Assembly: GCF_002929745.1 (NCBI RefSeq)
Contig: NZ_PJIQ01000010.1
Span: 1 to 64,000, forward strand
DNA: 64,000 bases
Source: Arthrobacter sp. B1805
GTDB lineage: Bacteria; Actinomycetota; Actinomycetes; Actinomycetales; Micrococcaceae
Reading direction: 5' to 3'
Shown: piece by piece, positions 54,652 through 63,521 of the stretch
Position numbering within the stretch: the first letter of the stretch is position 1
Layout: the number at the start of each line of letters is the position of its first letter
Made by a program: the position numbers and the translations under genes
The notes under the pieces: generated by a model
Seen by the model: the letters and a program-made list of their open reading frames with translations, nothing else
Database searches by the model: none
What the model was told of the DNA's origin: nothing

Positions 54652-55496
54652 GCTACGTCCTTAGGTGTCAGGATCAGGTGTCCTACAGAGGTGTTGGAAG
54701 CCGGCACGTGGTTGAAGCGGTAGACCTCTTCGACTTGGTCGCCGAGTGCGCCGCGCATGATGAGCCACATAATAAGTTCAACGCCTTCGGAGCCCGCTTC
54801 CCTCATGTACTCGAGATGGGGCTTGTACTGGAGTACCTCGGGCTCGTTGATTAAGTCGTCCATAAACTTCTGGTCCCAGGGCAGATTTATAAGGCCTGCG
54901 CGGGCACCCTGGATCTGATGGCTCATGCCGCCGGTGCCCCAGATCTGAACATTGAGGCCTTCGTCAAACTCTGCCACCGCCCTTCCGATGGCTTTGCCGA
55001 TGGAGAGGCAACGTTCGCCGGAGGGCTGGGGATACATCACGACATTTACGGCTAGTGGGATGACTTTGGTGGGCCATTTGTCCGGGGTACCGAACATGAG
55101 CGACATTGGCACGGTTAACCCGTGGTCCACTTCCAGCACGTTCAACACTGTCAGGTCGAAGTCATCAAGGATGAGTGAGGCCGCCAGATGGGTGGCCAGC
55201 TCCGGTGCACCTTCTACGGAAGGGACCGGCCGCGGCCCGTATCCCTCGTCGCAGATCTCGAACGATTCGGCCACTCCTACGGCGAAGGTGGGCATGATCT
55301 CCATGCCGAAGTAGGAGGCGTGGTCGTTGTAGACGATGATCGCCACGTCCGGGTTGTTGTCCTTGATCCAGTTCTTTGAGAACTCGTACCCCTCGAACAT
55401 GGGCTTCCAGTAGTCCTCTTCTGTACGGCCCATGTCGATAGCTGCCCCTACTGCGGGCACGTGGCTGGTCGCGATGCCAGCGGTGATCTTTGCCAT
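54648..55496 (-). CDS. ligB: Protocatechuate 4,5-dioxygenase beta subunit
   Basis: 282 residues of the type II extradiol dioxygenases. Iron ligands His12 (ATSHVPAVG) and His59 (YNDHASYF) and the downstream Glu (SEGVELIMW) are present, as is the catalytic histidine in GTGGMSHQIQG. It opens the ring of protocatechuate between C4 and C5 with O2. Works as an alpha2beta2 enzyme with LigA, encoded immediately upstream with a TAATG overlap. Confidence 0.95.
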   Translation of the reverse strand: MAKITAGIATSHVPAVGAAIDMGRTEEDYWKPMFEGYEFSKNWIKDNNPDVAIIVYNDHASYFGMEIMPTFAVGVAESFEICDEGYGPRPVPSVEGAPELATHLAASLILDDFDLTVLNVLEVDHGLTVPMSLMFGTPDKWPTKVIPLAVNVVMYPQPSGERCLSIGKAIGRAVAEFDEGLNVQIWGTGGMSHQIQGARAGLINLPWDQKFMDDLINEPEVLQYKPHLEYMREAGSEGVELIMWLIMRGALGDQVEEVYRFNHVPASNTSVGHLILTPKDVA

Positions 55497-55894
55497 TACG
55501 CTTCGCCTCTTTCTTTCTTGGAGCGCCAGCCTTCGATGTTGCGGCCACCACTTAGCATCATTGCCTGGTACTCCTTGACGTCCATGTCGGTCATGGTGCT
55601 CACGGCCTGGACATACGACAGTCCTTCCGCCGCGAAGATTTTGGATAGGAAGTAGACGTTGCCGCCGCTATCGAGCATCTTCTGGAAGTCACGGGTGAGG
55701 ACAGCTTGCTTCTGGTCTTCCGTCATCTCCCACTCGTCCAGGTAGGAGCGCTCGTCGGCAAGAAACCTTTTACGGTTTTCTTCCTTGCGGAGGCTCATGC
55801 AGAATTCGTTGAAATGAAAACCCTCACGGGCTTTTTCAATGGTGAAGATGGTCGTGCCGGGGAGGTCCTCGAATTGGTCGAAATCGGGCTTCAT
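55496..55894 (-). CDS. ligA: Protocatechuate 4,5-dioxygenase alpha subunit
   Basis: 132 residues, all-helical LigA fold: GTTIFTIEKAREGFHFNEFC, ERSYLDEWEMTEDQKQAVLTRDF and GGNVYFLSKIFAAEGLSYVQ. It caps the active site of LigB. ATG 55894 follows GGAGCTG; longer upstream frames are antisense or out of family. Standard size. One base overlap with ligB. Confidence 0.95.
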   Translation of the reverse strand: MKPDFDQFEDLPGTTIFTIEKAREGFHFNEFCMSLRKEENRKRFLADERSYLDEWEMTEDQKQAVLTRDFQKMLDSGGNVYFLSKIFAAEGLSYVQAVSTMTDMDVKEYQAMMLSGGRNIEGWRSKKERGEA

Positions 55895-55896
55895 AA

Positions 55897-56790
55897 TCAG
55901 CTCCAGTAGATATTGTTGGGGTTGGTGACGAGCAGTTTCTCCTGCAGGGCCGGAGTTGTTGCTACCGAGGGGACGTAGTCGACGAGGAGGCCGTCGTCGG
56001 GCATCTCTTGTTTCATGTTGGGGTGAGGCCAGTCGGTCCCCCACAGAACTCGATCAGGGAATTCCTCAACCACAGTTCGCGCGAACGGCACTACATCTGC
56101 ATAATCGGGGGATCCGCTGTTCGTGATGCGGTCCGGGCAGCTGACCTTGGATGTGACGTTCGGGTTCTCCCGCATGAAGCGCAGGAATTCCGCAAATTCA
56201 GGGCCGTCTACGGGTTTGGCGACATCGGGGCGGCCTATGTGGTCAATGACAATAGGAACGTTCAAGGATGTGAAGAAGTCCCACCTTTCCCGAAGATCGG
56301 CTGGTTCGAAGTAGAGCACGACATGCCATCCCAGTGGACGGATTTTTTCGATGATTTCGCGGTAATACGCGTCGGGTTTGGGATCAACGAGACGCTTGAC
56401 GTAGTTGAACCGAACGCCGCGTACGCCGAGTTCGTGCATCCCTGCCAGCTGTCCCGAAGAAACATCGGGTTTGACGGTGACCACGCCGCGGGCCTTGTCG
56501 TTCGAGTGCTCCAGGACATCCAGGAGAGCCGAATTGTCCGAACCGTGGCAAGTTGCCTGAACCACGACGTTCTTTTCGAAGCCGAGGAAGTCCCGCAGCG
56601 CGAACAGTTGATCCCTGCTGGCATCGCACGGAGTGTACTTGCGTTCGGGGGCGAAAGGGAAGATGCTGCCGGGACCGAAAACGTGGCAGTGCGCATCGAC
56701 GGCGCCGTCCGGAACCCGGAACGTGGGCTTGCTCGGGTTGGGGTGCCAGTCGAGCCAGTCGGCATCTTTCACAAAGGTGGGTGTGTTCAT
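55897..56790 (-). CDS. ligI: 2-pyrone-4,6-dicarboxylate lactonase
   Basis: 297 residues, amidohydrolase-superfamily TIM barrel: VDAHCHVFGP (H34, H36), VVQATCHGSDN, VRFNYVKRLVD, VVLYFEPADL, PIVIDHIGRPD and RVLWGTDWPHPN. The metal-independent LigI group hydrolyses PDC to 4-oxalomesaconate. Its start overlaps the ligJ stop by 4 nt, and its stop is 2 nt before ligA. Confidence 0.95.
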   Translation of the reverse strand: MNTPTFVKDADWLDWHPNPSKPTFRVPDGAVDAHCHVFGPGSIFPFAPERKYTPCDASRDQLFALRDFLGFEKNVVVQATCHGSDNSALLDVLEHSNDKARGVVTVKPDVSSGQLAGMHELGVRGVRFNYVKRLVDPKPDAYYREIIEKIRPLGWHVVLYFEPADLRERWDFFTSLNVPIVIDHIGRPDVAKPVDGPEFAEFLRFMRENPNVTSKVSCPDRITNSGSPDYADVVPFARTVVEEFPDRVLWGTDWPHPNMKQEMPDDGLLVDYVPSVATTPALQEKLLVTNPNNIYWS

Positions 56791-57806
56791 CGGACCAAGG
56801 CCTCCAGCTTTTGCTTGAGGCGCGGAAAGACCGTCTGGGCATTGGTGGCGAAGATTCGCTCGCGCTCCTGATCGGTGATTCCGGCCGCGTCAATATAGCG
56901 CTTCGTGTCATCAAAGTACTGGTTGGTCTGAGGATCAATACCGCGGACGGCGCCGATCATTTCGGAACCGAACAGGATGTTTTTGTTGTCGATGACGTCA
57001 AGGAGGAGGTTGATGCCTGGCTGGTGGTACACGCAGGTGTCGAAGAAGACGTTGTTCATGAGGTGCGTATCGAGGTTGGGTTGCTTGAGCATGTCGGCTA
57101 GACCGCGGTATCGCCCCCAGTGGTAGGGCACAGCACCACCGCCGTGCGGGATGATGAACCGCAGTGCCGGGAAATCACCGAACAGATCGCCTTGGAGCAG
57201 CTGCATGAACGCTGTGGTGTCCGCATTCATATAGTGCGCCCCGGTCGCATGGAAGTTGGGATTACAGGAGGCCGAGACGTGGATCATGGCGGGAACGTCG
57301 AGTTCCACCATTTTTTCGTAGAGGGGATACCAGTACTTGTCGGTCAGTGGCAGTGAGTCCCATTTCCCGCCGCTGGGGTCGGGGTTGAGGTTGCATCCGA
57401 TGAAACCGAGCTCGGTGACGCACCGTTCGAGTTCTTTGATCGATTCAGTCAGGTCTGCTCCCGGGGACTGCGGGAGCTGGCATACCCCGACGAATGTTTC
57501 GGGGAAGAGGTCTACGACGCGTTTGATCAGGTTGTTGCAGGCCGTAGTCCATTCGAGGCTGATCCGCTGATCACCCTCGTGGTGGCCCATGGCGGATGCC
57601 CGCGGGGAAAAGATGGTGAGGTCGATGCCGCGATCGTTGATGAGGCGCAGCTGGTTGGACGTGACGGAGTCGATGATGGTCTCGTCGGAGATATCAGGGT
57701 AGGCGGGGCTGGGATGACCTGACTTGAAGGCTGTCAGTTGATCAATCCGCCACTGGTTGTGGAGATCCGGGGCGGTTGTGTAGTGGCCGTGGCAGTCGAG
57801 AATCAT
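56787..57806 (-). CDS. ligJ: 4-oxalomesaconate hydratase
   Basis: 339 residues of the amidohydrolase_2/ACMSD-like family: [13 protein letters not shown] (zinc H6, H8), FSPRASAMGHHEGD, IHVSASCNPNFHATGAHYMNAD, IIPHGGGAVPYHWGRYRG and ILFGSEMIGAVRG. It adds water to 4-oxalomesaconate to give 4-carboxy-4-hydroxy-2-oxoadipate. Overlaps both neighbours by 4 nt. Confidence 0.93.
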   Translation of the reverse strand: MILDCHGHYTTAPDLHNQWRIDQLTAFKSGHPSPAYPDISDETIIDSVTSNQLRLINDRGIDLTIFSPRASAMGHHEGDQRISLEWTTACNNLIKRVVDLFPETFVGVCQLPQSPGADLTESIKELERCVTELGFIGCNLNPDPSGGKWDSLPLTDKYWYPLYEKMVELDVPAMIHVSASCNPNFHATGAHYMNADTTAFMQLLQGDLFGDFPALRFIIPHGGGAVPYHWGRYRGLADMLKQPNLDTHLMNNVFFDTCVYHQPGINLLLDVIDNKNILFGSEMIGAVRGIDPQTNQYFDDTKRYIDAAGITDQERERIFATNAQTVFPRLKQKLEALVR

Positions 57807-58915
57807 GTGATCTCCCAGGATGATTGCGGGACGAAGATGGAGCCCGACATGAGCATTCGGGCGGTGCGAAGCAACGCGGATTTGGTGATGACGGGTTCGC
57901 CGGATGAGGTGTCGACGTCCATGTGGACCGTGAAAACGCCGGAGGGGTGCTCGACTTCAATTTCTACGCCGGCACCGGAATTGCTGAGACGTGCAGCCGG
58001 ATCACCAGTCCGGGCAGCAACGCTGCCTTCGAGCATGCAGGCGGTGGCGACCGAAACGGCACCCAGCACACCGATTGATTCATGGACCCGATGGGGAATG
58101 AACGTGCGGGTGCTGACGAACGCGCCTCCCATGGCCGGTGCCAACAGGCTCATCTTGGGAACCGTCTTGTTGGTGACATCGCCCAGATTCATCAAGTGCC
58201 CCACGTCCAGACGAATCTCTTCAAGTCGTGCTTTAAGCCCGGGATTCGCCTCGAGTTCGGCCGGTGTCTCATAACCCGTGACGCCAAAGTCGGAGGCATT
58301 GAGACAAACCACCGGCATGCCGTTGTCGATACAGGTCACCTCCACGCCCTTGACGACGTCCACCACATTGCCGGTGGGCAGAAGCGACCCACAACTTGAC
58401 CCTGCGACATCTTCAAAATTGATCATGACCGGTGCGTGCGTTCCAGGAACGCCGTCGATACGGGCCGACCCAGCGTAGTTAACGACCCCGCCCGGGGTCT
58501 CCACGAAGGCCGTAGCCTTCGAATCGGTGTTCACCATGTAGATAGAGACCGCCGTGATGCCATCAACGGCAAGAAGAAGACCCTGTTCCAAGGCGAACGG
58601 ACCGACGCCTGCCAGAATGTTGCCGCAGTTCTGCTGGTCGCTGACCTCGGCGCGGTCGGGCCAGACCTGCAGAAAAAGATAGTTCACGTCGATCCCCGGG
58701 CGGCTGGAGCGGCTGACGACTGCCACTTTTGAGGTGAGCGGATGTCCTCCCCCCATGCCGTCAATTTCGCGTGGGTCCGGTGAGCCCATGGCCGCGAGAA
58801 GGAAAGCGTCCCGTACACCGGGGTCCTCGGGCAGATCCTCTGCTAGGAAGTACAGCCCCTTCGAGGTACCACCACGCATCACCGTACAGGGCACTGCCAC
58901 CTGGGTACTGGTCAC
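57803..58915 (-). CDS. ligU: 4-oxalomesaconate tautomerase
   Basis: 370 residues, PrpF family: [52 protein letters not shown] (catalytic Cys in QQNCGN) and [14 protein letters not shown]. PrpF-type tautomerases shift the double bond of 4-oxalomesaconate, as shown for LigU and GalD. Its presence with ligJ makes the lower pathway complete. Overlaps ligJ and ligK by 4 nt. Confidence 0.92.
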   Translation of the reverse strand: MTSTQVAVPCTVMRGGTSKGLYFLAEDLPEDPGVRDAFLLAAMGSPDPREIDGMGGGHPLTSKVAVVSRSSRPGIDVNYLFLQVWPDRAEVSDQQNCGNILAGVGPFALEQGLLLAVDGITAVSIYMVNTDSKATAFVETPGGVVNYAGSARIDGVPGTHAPVMINFEDVAGSSCGSLLPTGNVVDVVKGVEVTCIDNGMPVVCLNASDFGVTGYETPAELEANPGLKARLEEIRLDVGHLMNLGDVTNKTVPKMSLLAPAMGGAFVSTRTFIPHRVHESIGVLGAVSVATACMLEGSVAARTGDPAARLSNSGAGVEIEVEHPSGVFTVHMDVDTSSGEPVITKSALLRTARMLMSGSIFVPQSSWEIT

Positions 58916-59592
58916 TTCGCGTAGTCCTCGTATACCAGACCCTTGGCAGCGAGCCTGTCGCGCATGTCGTAAATGTCAAGGCCCAGCTCGCCCGCTCGAA
59001 GACGGACCCGCTTCGCGGTCTCATTCGCTTCACGCTCACGGCCCTTAGCGAGCACAGTTGCCGCGTCCTCGCGTTGGACAACGCAAACACCATCAATGTC
59101 GGCCACGATCACGTCGCCGGGTCGAATGAGCTGGTTGGCAATGACGATGGGAACCTGTACGTTACCGACGGTTTCTTTGACCGTTCCCTGCGCGCCGATG
59201 ACCTTTGACCAAACCGGAAATTTCATGTCGGTTAACGTGTCCACGTCGCGAACACCAGCATCAATGACAAGGCCACGCACGTCATGTGCAACCAGACTTT
59301 CTGCGAGCAAGTCGCCTAAATATCCATCGTTACAAGGGCTGGTTGGAGTCACCACAAGAACGTCCCCGGCCTGGGCCTGCTCAACAGCAACATGGATGGA
59401 CCAGTTATCCCCCGGAGCCACCTCACAGGTGAGCGCATTCCCTGCGATTCTCGCCGGGAAGATGGGCCGAAGGCGGATGTCCAGCAGACCAGAGCGGCCT
59501 TGGGACTCATGAACTGTGGCGACACCCAAGTCAGCAAGCCCATCGACGATGTCGAGAGGGGTACGTGGGGTACCGCGAACTACTCGTGCCAT
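58912..59592 (-). CDS. ligK: 4-hydroxy-4-methyl/4-carboxy-4-hydroxy-2-oxoadipate aldolase
   Basis: 226 residues, RraA-like class II aldolase: [69 protein letters not shown] and [12 protein letters not shown]. It splits CHA into pyruvate and oxaloacetate and may decarboxylate oxaloacetate. First gene of the operon; ATG 59592 with AAGGAG upstream. Confidence 0.94.
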   Translation of the reverse strand: MARVVRGTPRTPLDIVDGLADLGVATVHESQGRSGLLDIRLRPIFPARIAGNALTCEVAPGDNWSIHVAVEQAQAGDVLVVTPTSPCNDGYLGDLLAESLVAHDVRGLVIDAGVRDVDTLTDMKFPVWSKVIGAQGTVKETVGNVQVPIVIANQLIRPGDVIVADIDGVCVVQREDAATVLAKGREREANETAKRVRLRAGELGLDIYDMRDRLAAKGLVYEDYAK

Positions 59593-59701
59593 AATTCTCC
59601 TTCGAATACTGCGGATAGCGCTGTAACCAGAGAACTTCATGCGGGCACGTTTCTCCAAGGGGAATTCCGGATACCGGAAGACGAGTAGAGGAGCGAGCTA
59701 G
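59593..59701 (-). promoter_or_regulatory. lig operon promoter region with palindrome
   Basis: The 109 nt between the iclR stop (59702) and ligK start must contain the lig promoter unless the operon is read through from iclR. TTCCGG-ATA-CCGGAA (59665-59679) is a perfect 6-bp arm palindrome and a candidate IclR operator. Confidence 0.5.
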
Positions 59702-60514
59702 TCAGTGCTTTACGCGCGTTGTGTCACCTAGACCGCTCTCAACCAACTTTTTGGAAAGGGCAGCGGCTGTCACCTGCATCGTTGGGATCATAAGTGCTAC
59801 ATCTTTAGTTCGACTGGGGACAACAATGCCAAGAGCAGCGATGACCCTGCCGTCCTTGCCCCGCAAAGGCACAGCGAGAGACGTCGCGCCGTAGACAAGC
59901 TCTTCATCAGTTCGTGCAAATCCCTGCGCTTTGATCGTCTGCAACTGAGAGCTCAATCTTTGAGCATCTACTATCGTCTGGTCAGTGAAACGATCCAGCG
60001 AGTTAAGAACAGCTTCGTGCAAGTCTTTCGTTCCGAAAGCCAATAGCACCTTCCCCACCCCCGTAGCGTGTAGGGGAAGGCGGGAGCCTGGCTTACTTAG
60101 CACGGACAACGTTCGGGAACCAGCTATGCGCTCAACCACGAGGCACCTAAGGCCATCGAGTACCGCAATCTGCACAGCCCCATTGCATTGTTCGTAAACG
60201 TCTTCCATGTAGGGAAGCGCCACTTCACGAAGGTCAGCATGCACCGAGGCTAAGATCCCTAGGCGCCAGATTCTGCTGCCTATTTCGTAGTCTCCATCCC
60301 GACCCCGGATCAAGGCCGAATGCTCCTCTAGTTCGTGAACGAGACGGTGAACTGTGGTTAAAGGCAAATTAGATCTGCGCGATATGGAGGTAAGAGACTG
60401 CCTGCGGTGCTTCGTATCGAACGTGGCCAGAACGGCGATGACACGACCGCTTACCGATTTCACCACAGGCTCCTTCTTCGCCAGAGGGGCAGAGTTTACC
60501 GTACTACTAAACAC
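59702..60514 (-). CDS. IclR-family regulator of the aromatic island
   Basis: 270 residues. N-terminal winged helix (SLTSISRRSNLPLTTVHRLVHELEEHSALIRG) and C-terminal IclR effector domain (SRLPLHATGVGKVLLAFG, then GFARTDEELVYGATSLAVPLRG). Members such as PcaU/PcaR and the lig-cluster regulators respond to protocatechuate or related acids. Same strand as lig and 110 nt before ligK; divergent from the ABC importer. GTG start at 60514. It probably activates or represses both. Confidence 0.9.
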   Translation of the reverse strand: MFSSTVNSAPLAKKEPVVKSVSGRVIAVLATFDTKHRRQSLTSISRRSNLPLTTVHRLVHELEEHSALIRGRDGDYEIGSRIWRLGILASVHADLREVALPYMEDVYEQCNGAVQIAVLDGLRCLVVERIAGSRTLSVLSKPGSRLPLHATGVGKVLLAFGTKDLHEAVLNSLDRFTDQTIVDAQRLSSQLQTIKAQGFARTDEELVYGATSLAVPLRGKDGRVIAALGIVVPSRTKDVALMIPTMQVTAAALSKKLVESGLGDTTRVKH

Positions 60515-60895
60515 TTGCAGCGATCCGGAATTCTCATAGAGAAGTTACCTTTTCCACGGGACGCGCCGTCTCGGTGGGTCTACCACGCCGGCGTTCCGAG
60601 GCCGGCGCCCGTATACATGATGCCTAACTGGTCTTGTCCCCATCCAACCAAGAAATGCCCAATTTTTGCAGCTCCGTTGTGGTGCCGGAGCCGGAGCCAT
60701 GACGGTCGGCTTCTGCTGCTTTCGGCGCAAGCACTCCATGGTTACGACTGTTGCGGTGCCTCCTACAAGCCACTAAAGACCCGCAAGCCACTAAAGGCCC
60801 GGATGCTCTGTCTTCCAGAATATGAATCTGGACAGCAGCGATGTGATGTGCTTCACTGGGTCAACGGATCTGACACGAAGATGAGGGAGAACCGA
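60515..60895. promoter_or_regulatory. Divergent iclR / ABC-importer intergenic region
   Basis: 381 nt with no supported gene. A tandem repeat of an 18-nt unit (CAAGCCACTAAAGACCCG, second copy with G for A) occupies 60766-60801 upstream of the importer operon. The region should hold both promoters. Confidence 0.5.
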
Positions 60896-61900
60896 ATGAA
60901 GTTTGAAACGATAGGGCGCCGCGGATTTCTAAAAATCACGGCCGCCGCTGGTGGGACTTTATTTCTCGGAGGGTTGACCGGTTGCGGTCAAGACGGAGGG
61001 GCCAACGGTGGGGGTGATGGGGGATATTCGGGCGACGTAGCAGTCACCGGGCTGGCCAGCCTTATCCATTCCGCGCCTTTCTTCATCGCACAGGCGGAGG
61101 GCTATTACGAGGAAGAGGGACTGACCCTCGAACACATTCAGTTCCCGGGAGGACTGGACACTGTGCGAGGGATCGAATCGGGAATTGGCTTCGGCACCTC
61201 CTCCACTATCCCGGTCTTTATCGCGGCCGAAAAGGGTATGGATGTGAGAACCTTCGGTAACGTCTATACTGCGGCTTCCGTCGACTTCATTGCGCTGCCG
61301 ACATCGCCAATTACATCTATTGAAGATGTTAGGGGGAAGAAGGTCGCGGTTAGCACGCCAGGGTCAAATTCCTCGTATTTCGCCGACCGCACGTTACGGG
61401 AGGCGGGCATAATTCCCGGCGAAGACGTTGAACTTATCAGCGTCGGATCAGCCAGCGATTCCTGGACTGCCGTCTCCCAAAACGTCGTTGACGTAGCTTG
61501 GACGGCTTCACCGCTCTCGGAGAAAATCGCTTCGGAAAGCGGGGCGAAGGTAATTTGGCGTTCCCGCGACTTCGTGACGGACTGGTCGGACACGTGCTTG
61601 GTGGCTACGGGATCATTCATAGATGAAAATACCGATGCACTCAAGGGCTGGGGCCGGGCGCTTAAGAAAGCGATGGACCTGATCACCAACGACCTCGAAA
61701 AGGCGGCCGAAGTCTATGGGAAGGCCATCGATTACCAGCCCGCGGTGGCGCTTGAGGCACTCAAGAACTCGCAAAACTTTTACAGCCTGGATTTCACGGA
61801 CGCCCAGCTGGCGGCCGTCGTGGCTGCCGGTAAGGAACAAGGTCAGATTACGAAAGAGCCGGACATTGATGCCATCGTTATGAGGAACTTTTTTTCATGA
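60896..61900 (+). CDS. NitT/TauT-type substrate-binding lipoprotein
   Basis: 334 residues. A Tat-like signal GRRGFLKITAA followed by lipobox LTGC suggests a Tat-exported lipoprotein. Body of the NMT1/SsuA family: GLASLIHSAPFFIAQAEGYYEEEGL, GIGFGTSSTIPVFIAAEKG and KVAVSTPGSNSSYFADRTL. It captures the ligand for the ABC importer encoded next. Ligand unknown; context suggests an aromatic acid. GAGGGAG precedes ATG. Confidence 0.9.
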   Translation: MKFETIGRRGFLKITAAAGGTLFLGGLTGCGQDGGANGGGDGGYSGDVAVTGLASLIHSAPFFIAQAEGYYEEEGLTLEHIQFPGGLDTVRGIESGIGFGTSSTIPVFIAAEKGMDVRTFGNVYTAASVDFIALPTSPITSIEDVRGKKVAVSTPGSNSSYFADRTLREAGIIPGEDVELISVGSASDSWTAVSQNVVDVAWTASPLSEKIASESGAKVIWRSRDFVTDWSDTCLVATGSFIDENTDALKGWGRALKKAMDLITNDLEKAAEVYGKAIDYQPAVALEALKNSQNFYSLDFTDAQLAAVVAAGKEQGQITKEPDIDAIVMRNFFS

Positions 61901-62724
61901 GCCATATATCCCCGATCGATTCAGTGGGACACGACAGTGATGTCGTTTTCGACAATATTGGAATGACTTTCGGTACCGGGACAGGAAGCACTCAAGCAGT
62001 CGCTAACGTTTCAGGAGCGATACCTGAGGGGAAGTTCGTTTCAGTCGTTGGCCCCAGTGGTTGCGGGAAAAGTACGTTGCTTGACATGGTCGGCGGCCTG
62101 CTCAAACCCACGCAAGGCACGGTCAGCATAAACGGTGAGACTGTAACCGGCCCTCGGAAGGACACTGCCATGGTGTTTCAAGAGGACTCCACCCTGCACT
62201 GGCGCACGGTGCTGGATAACGTAGCGTTCGGCCTTGAGGTCAAAGGCCTCCCGAAGACCGAGCGCTATGAGAGCGCGCGTCGAATGATCGAGCTCGTTGG
62301 CCTCTCCGGTTTCGAGGACCACCGCCCGGGCCAGCTCTCTGGAGGAATGAAGCAGCGTGTTGCTATCGCTCGGGCCTTGGCAATGGAGCCCCGAGTTCTT
62401 CTTATGGATGAACCTTTCGGTGCTTTGGACCAGCAGACAAGGCAATTCATTGGCCGGGAACTGCTGCACATCTGGGAAAAGACACGCAATCGCGTGCTGT
62501 TCATCACTCACGATATTCAGGAAGCCGTTTACCTTTCCGATGAGGTTTGGGTCATGTCAGCCAGGCCGTCCGTTGTCAAGGAAGTGGTGACCATCGACCT
62601 GCCGCGGCCCCGACCCGAAGGAACCCATTCGCTGCCCAGATTCCGCGAATTGGAAGACCACTTGTGGGCGCTGGTAAAGGTTGAGGCGGAGAAAACGTTG
62701 GGACCAGGGGCGCGGTTAGCGTGA
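61897..62724 (+). CDS. ABC importer ATPase, NitT/TauT type
   Basis: 275 residues. Walker [10 protein letters not shown] (52-60), Q-loop [10 protein letters not shown], signature LSGGMKQR, Walker [13 protein letters not shown] and switch His in FITHDIQEA. Energises uptake with the two permeases. ATGA overlap with the binding-protein gene. Confidence 0.95.
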   Translation: MSHISPIDSVGHDSDVVFDNIGMTFGTGTGSTQAVANVSGAIPEGKFVSVVGPSGCGKSTLLDMVGGLLKPTQGTVSINGETVTGPRKDTAMVFQEDSTLHWRTVLDNVAFGLEVKGLPKTERYESARRMIELVGLSGFEDHRPGQLSGGMKQRVAIARALAMEPRVLLMDEPFGALDQQTRQFIGRELLHIWEKTRNRVLFITHDIQEAVYLSDEVWVMSARPSVVKEVVTIDLPRPRPEGTHSLPRFRELEDHLWALVKVEAEKTLGPGARLA

Positions 62725-63521
62725 ACGTCTTGACAAAGCCCGCGCTTGGGCAGCCCAAGCGGAAATTCGCTGATCTGCAGCGCGCTTCGATGGTCCGCTG
62801 GGCCATCATTGTTGCACTTGTTGCTGTTCTCGAGCTCACCACCCGGACAGGCATGATCAGTCAGTCGCTCATGGTGCCACCATCGGTGATTCTGGCTGAG
62901 TTAGCTTCCATCGTACCGACTGAACAGTTTGGGCAGGACGCTGCCCGGACTTTGACTACAATTCTGACAGCGTTCAGCATCGGACTTGTGTTGGGAGTCC
63001 CGCTTGGAGTTTTCTTATGGCGGGTACCGGCTGCAGGGCGCATCCTTGAGCCATTCATCGTCACGGGCTACGCAATGCCTACGTTGTTGTTCTATCCGGT
63101 TCTTTTGGCCGTGATGGGACTCAACGCTGGACCGATCATCGTCATAGCCGCATCTATGTCTTTGATTCCCATTGCCCTGACCACGATGGTTGCCCTTAAC
63201 GCCATTAGGCCGATTCTTCATAAGCTCGCCAATTCTGTCAGCGCTTCCCCTCAGCAATATTATTTGAAGGTTCTCTTTCCGGCGGCGACGCCGCTTATCT
63301 TCCCTGGAGTAAAGCTGGGTTTTATTTATGCTGTTATTGGCACCGTTGCCATGGAGTTCATCCTTGCGTCCCAAGGAGTTGGTTTCCGGGCAGGCTTCTA
63401 CTACCGGGAGCTGAATACGGCTGACATGTGGGCCTATATTGCTGTTGTCATCGTTCTTAGTGTCCTGGTCAATAGCGTTCTTACCTGGCTAGAGAAACGC
63501 ATTAGAAGGGACATGCTGTGA
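62721..63521 (+). CDS. ABC importer permease 1
   Basis: 266 residues, six predicted membrane helices. The BPD_transp_1 (EAA) loop is NAIRPILHKLANSVSASPQQYYLKVLFPAATPLIFPGVKLG. GTG start in a GTGA overlap with the ATPase stop. Forms the pore with the second permease. Confidence 0.92.
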   Translation: MNVLTKPALGQPKRKFADLQRASMVRWAIIVALVAVLELTTRTGMISQSLMVPPSVILAELASIVPTEQFGQDAARTLTTILTAFSIGLVLGVPLGVFLWRVPAAGRILEPFIVTGYAMPTLLFYPVLLAVMGLNAGPIIVIAASMSLIPIALTTMVALNAIRPILHKLANSVSASPQQYYLKVLFPAATPLIFPGVKLGFIYAVIGTVAMEFILASQGVGFRAGFYYRELNTADMWAYIAVVIVLSVLVNSVLTWLEKRIRRDML

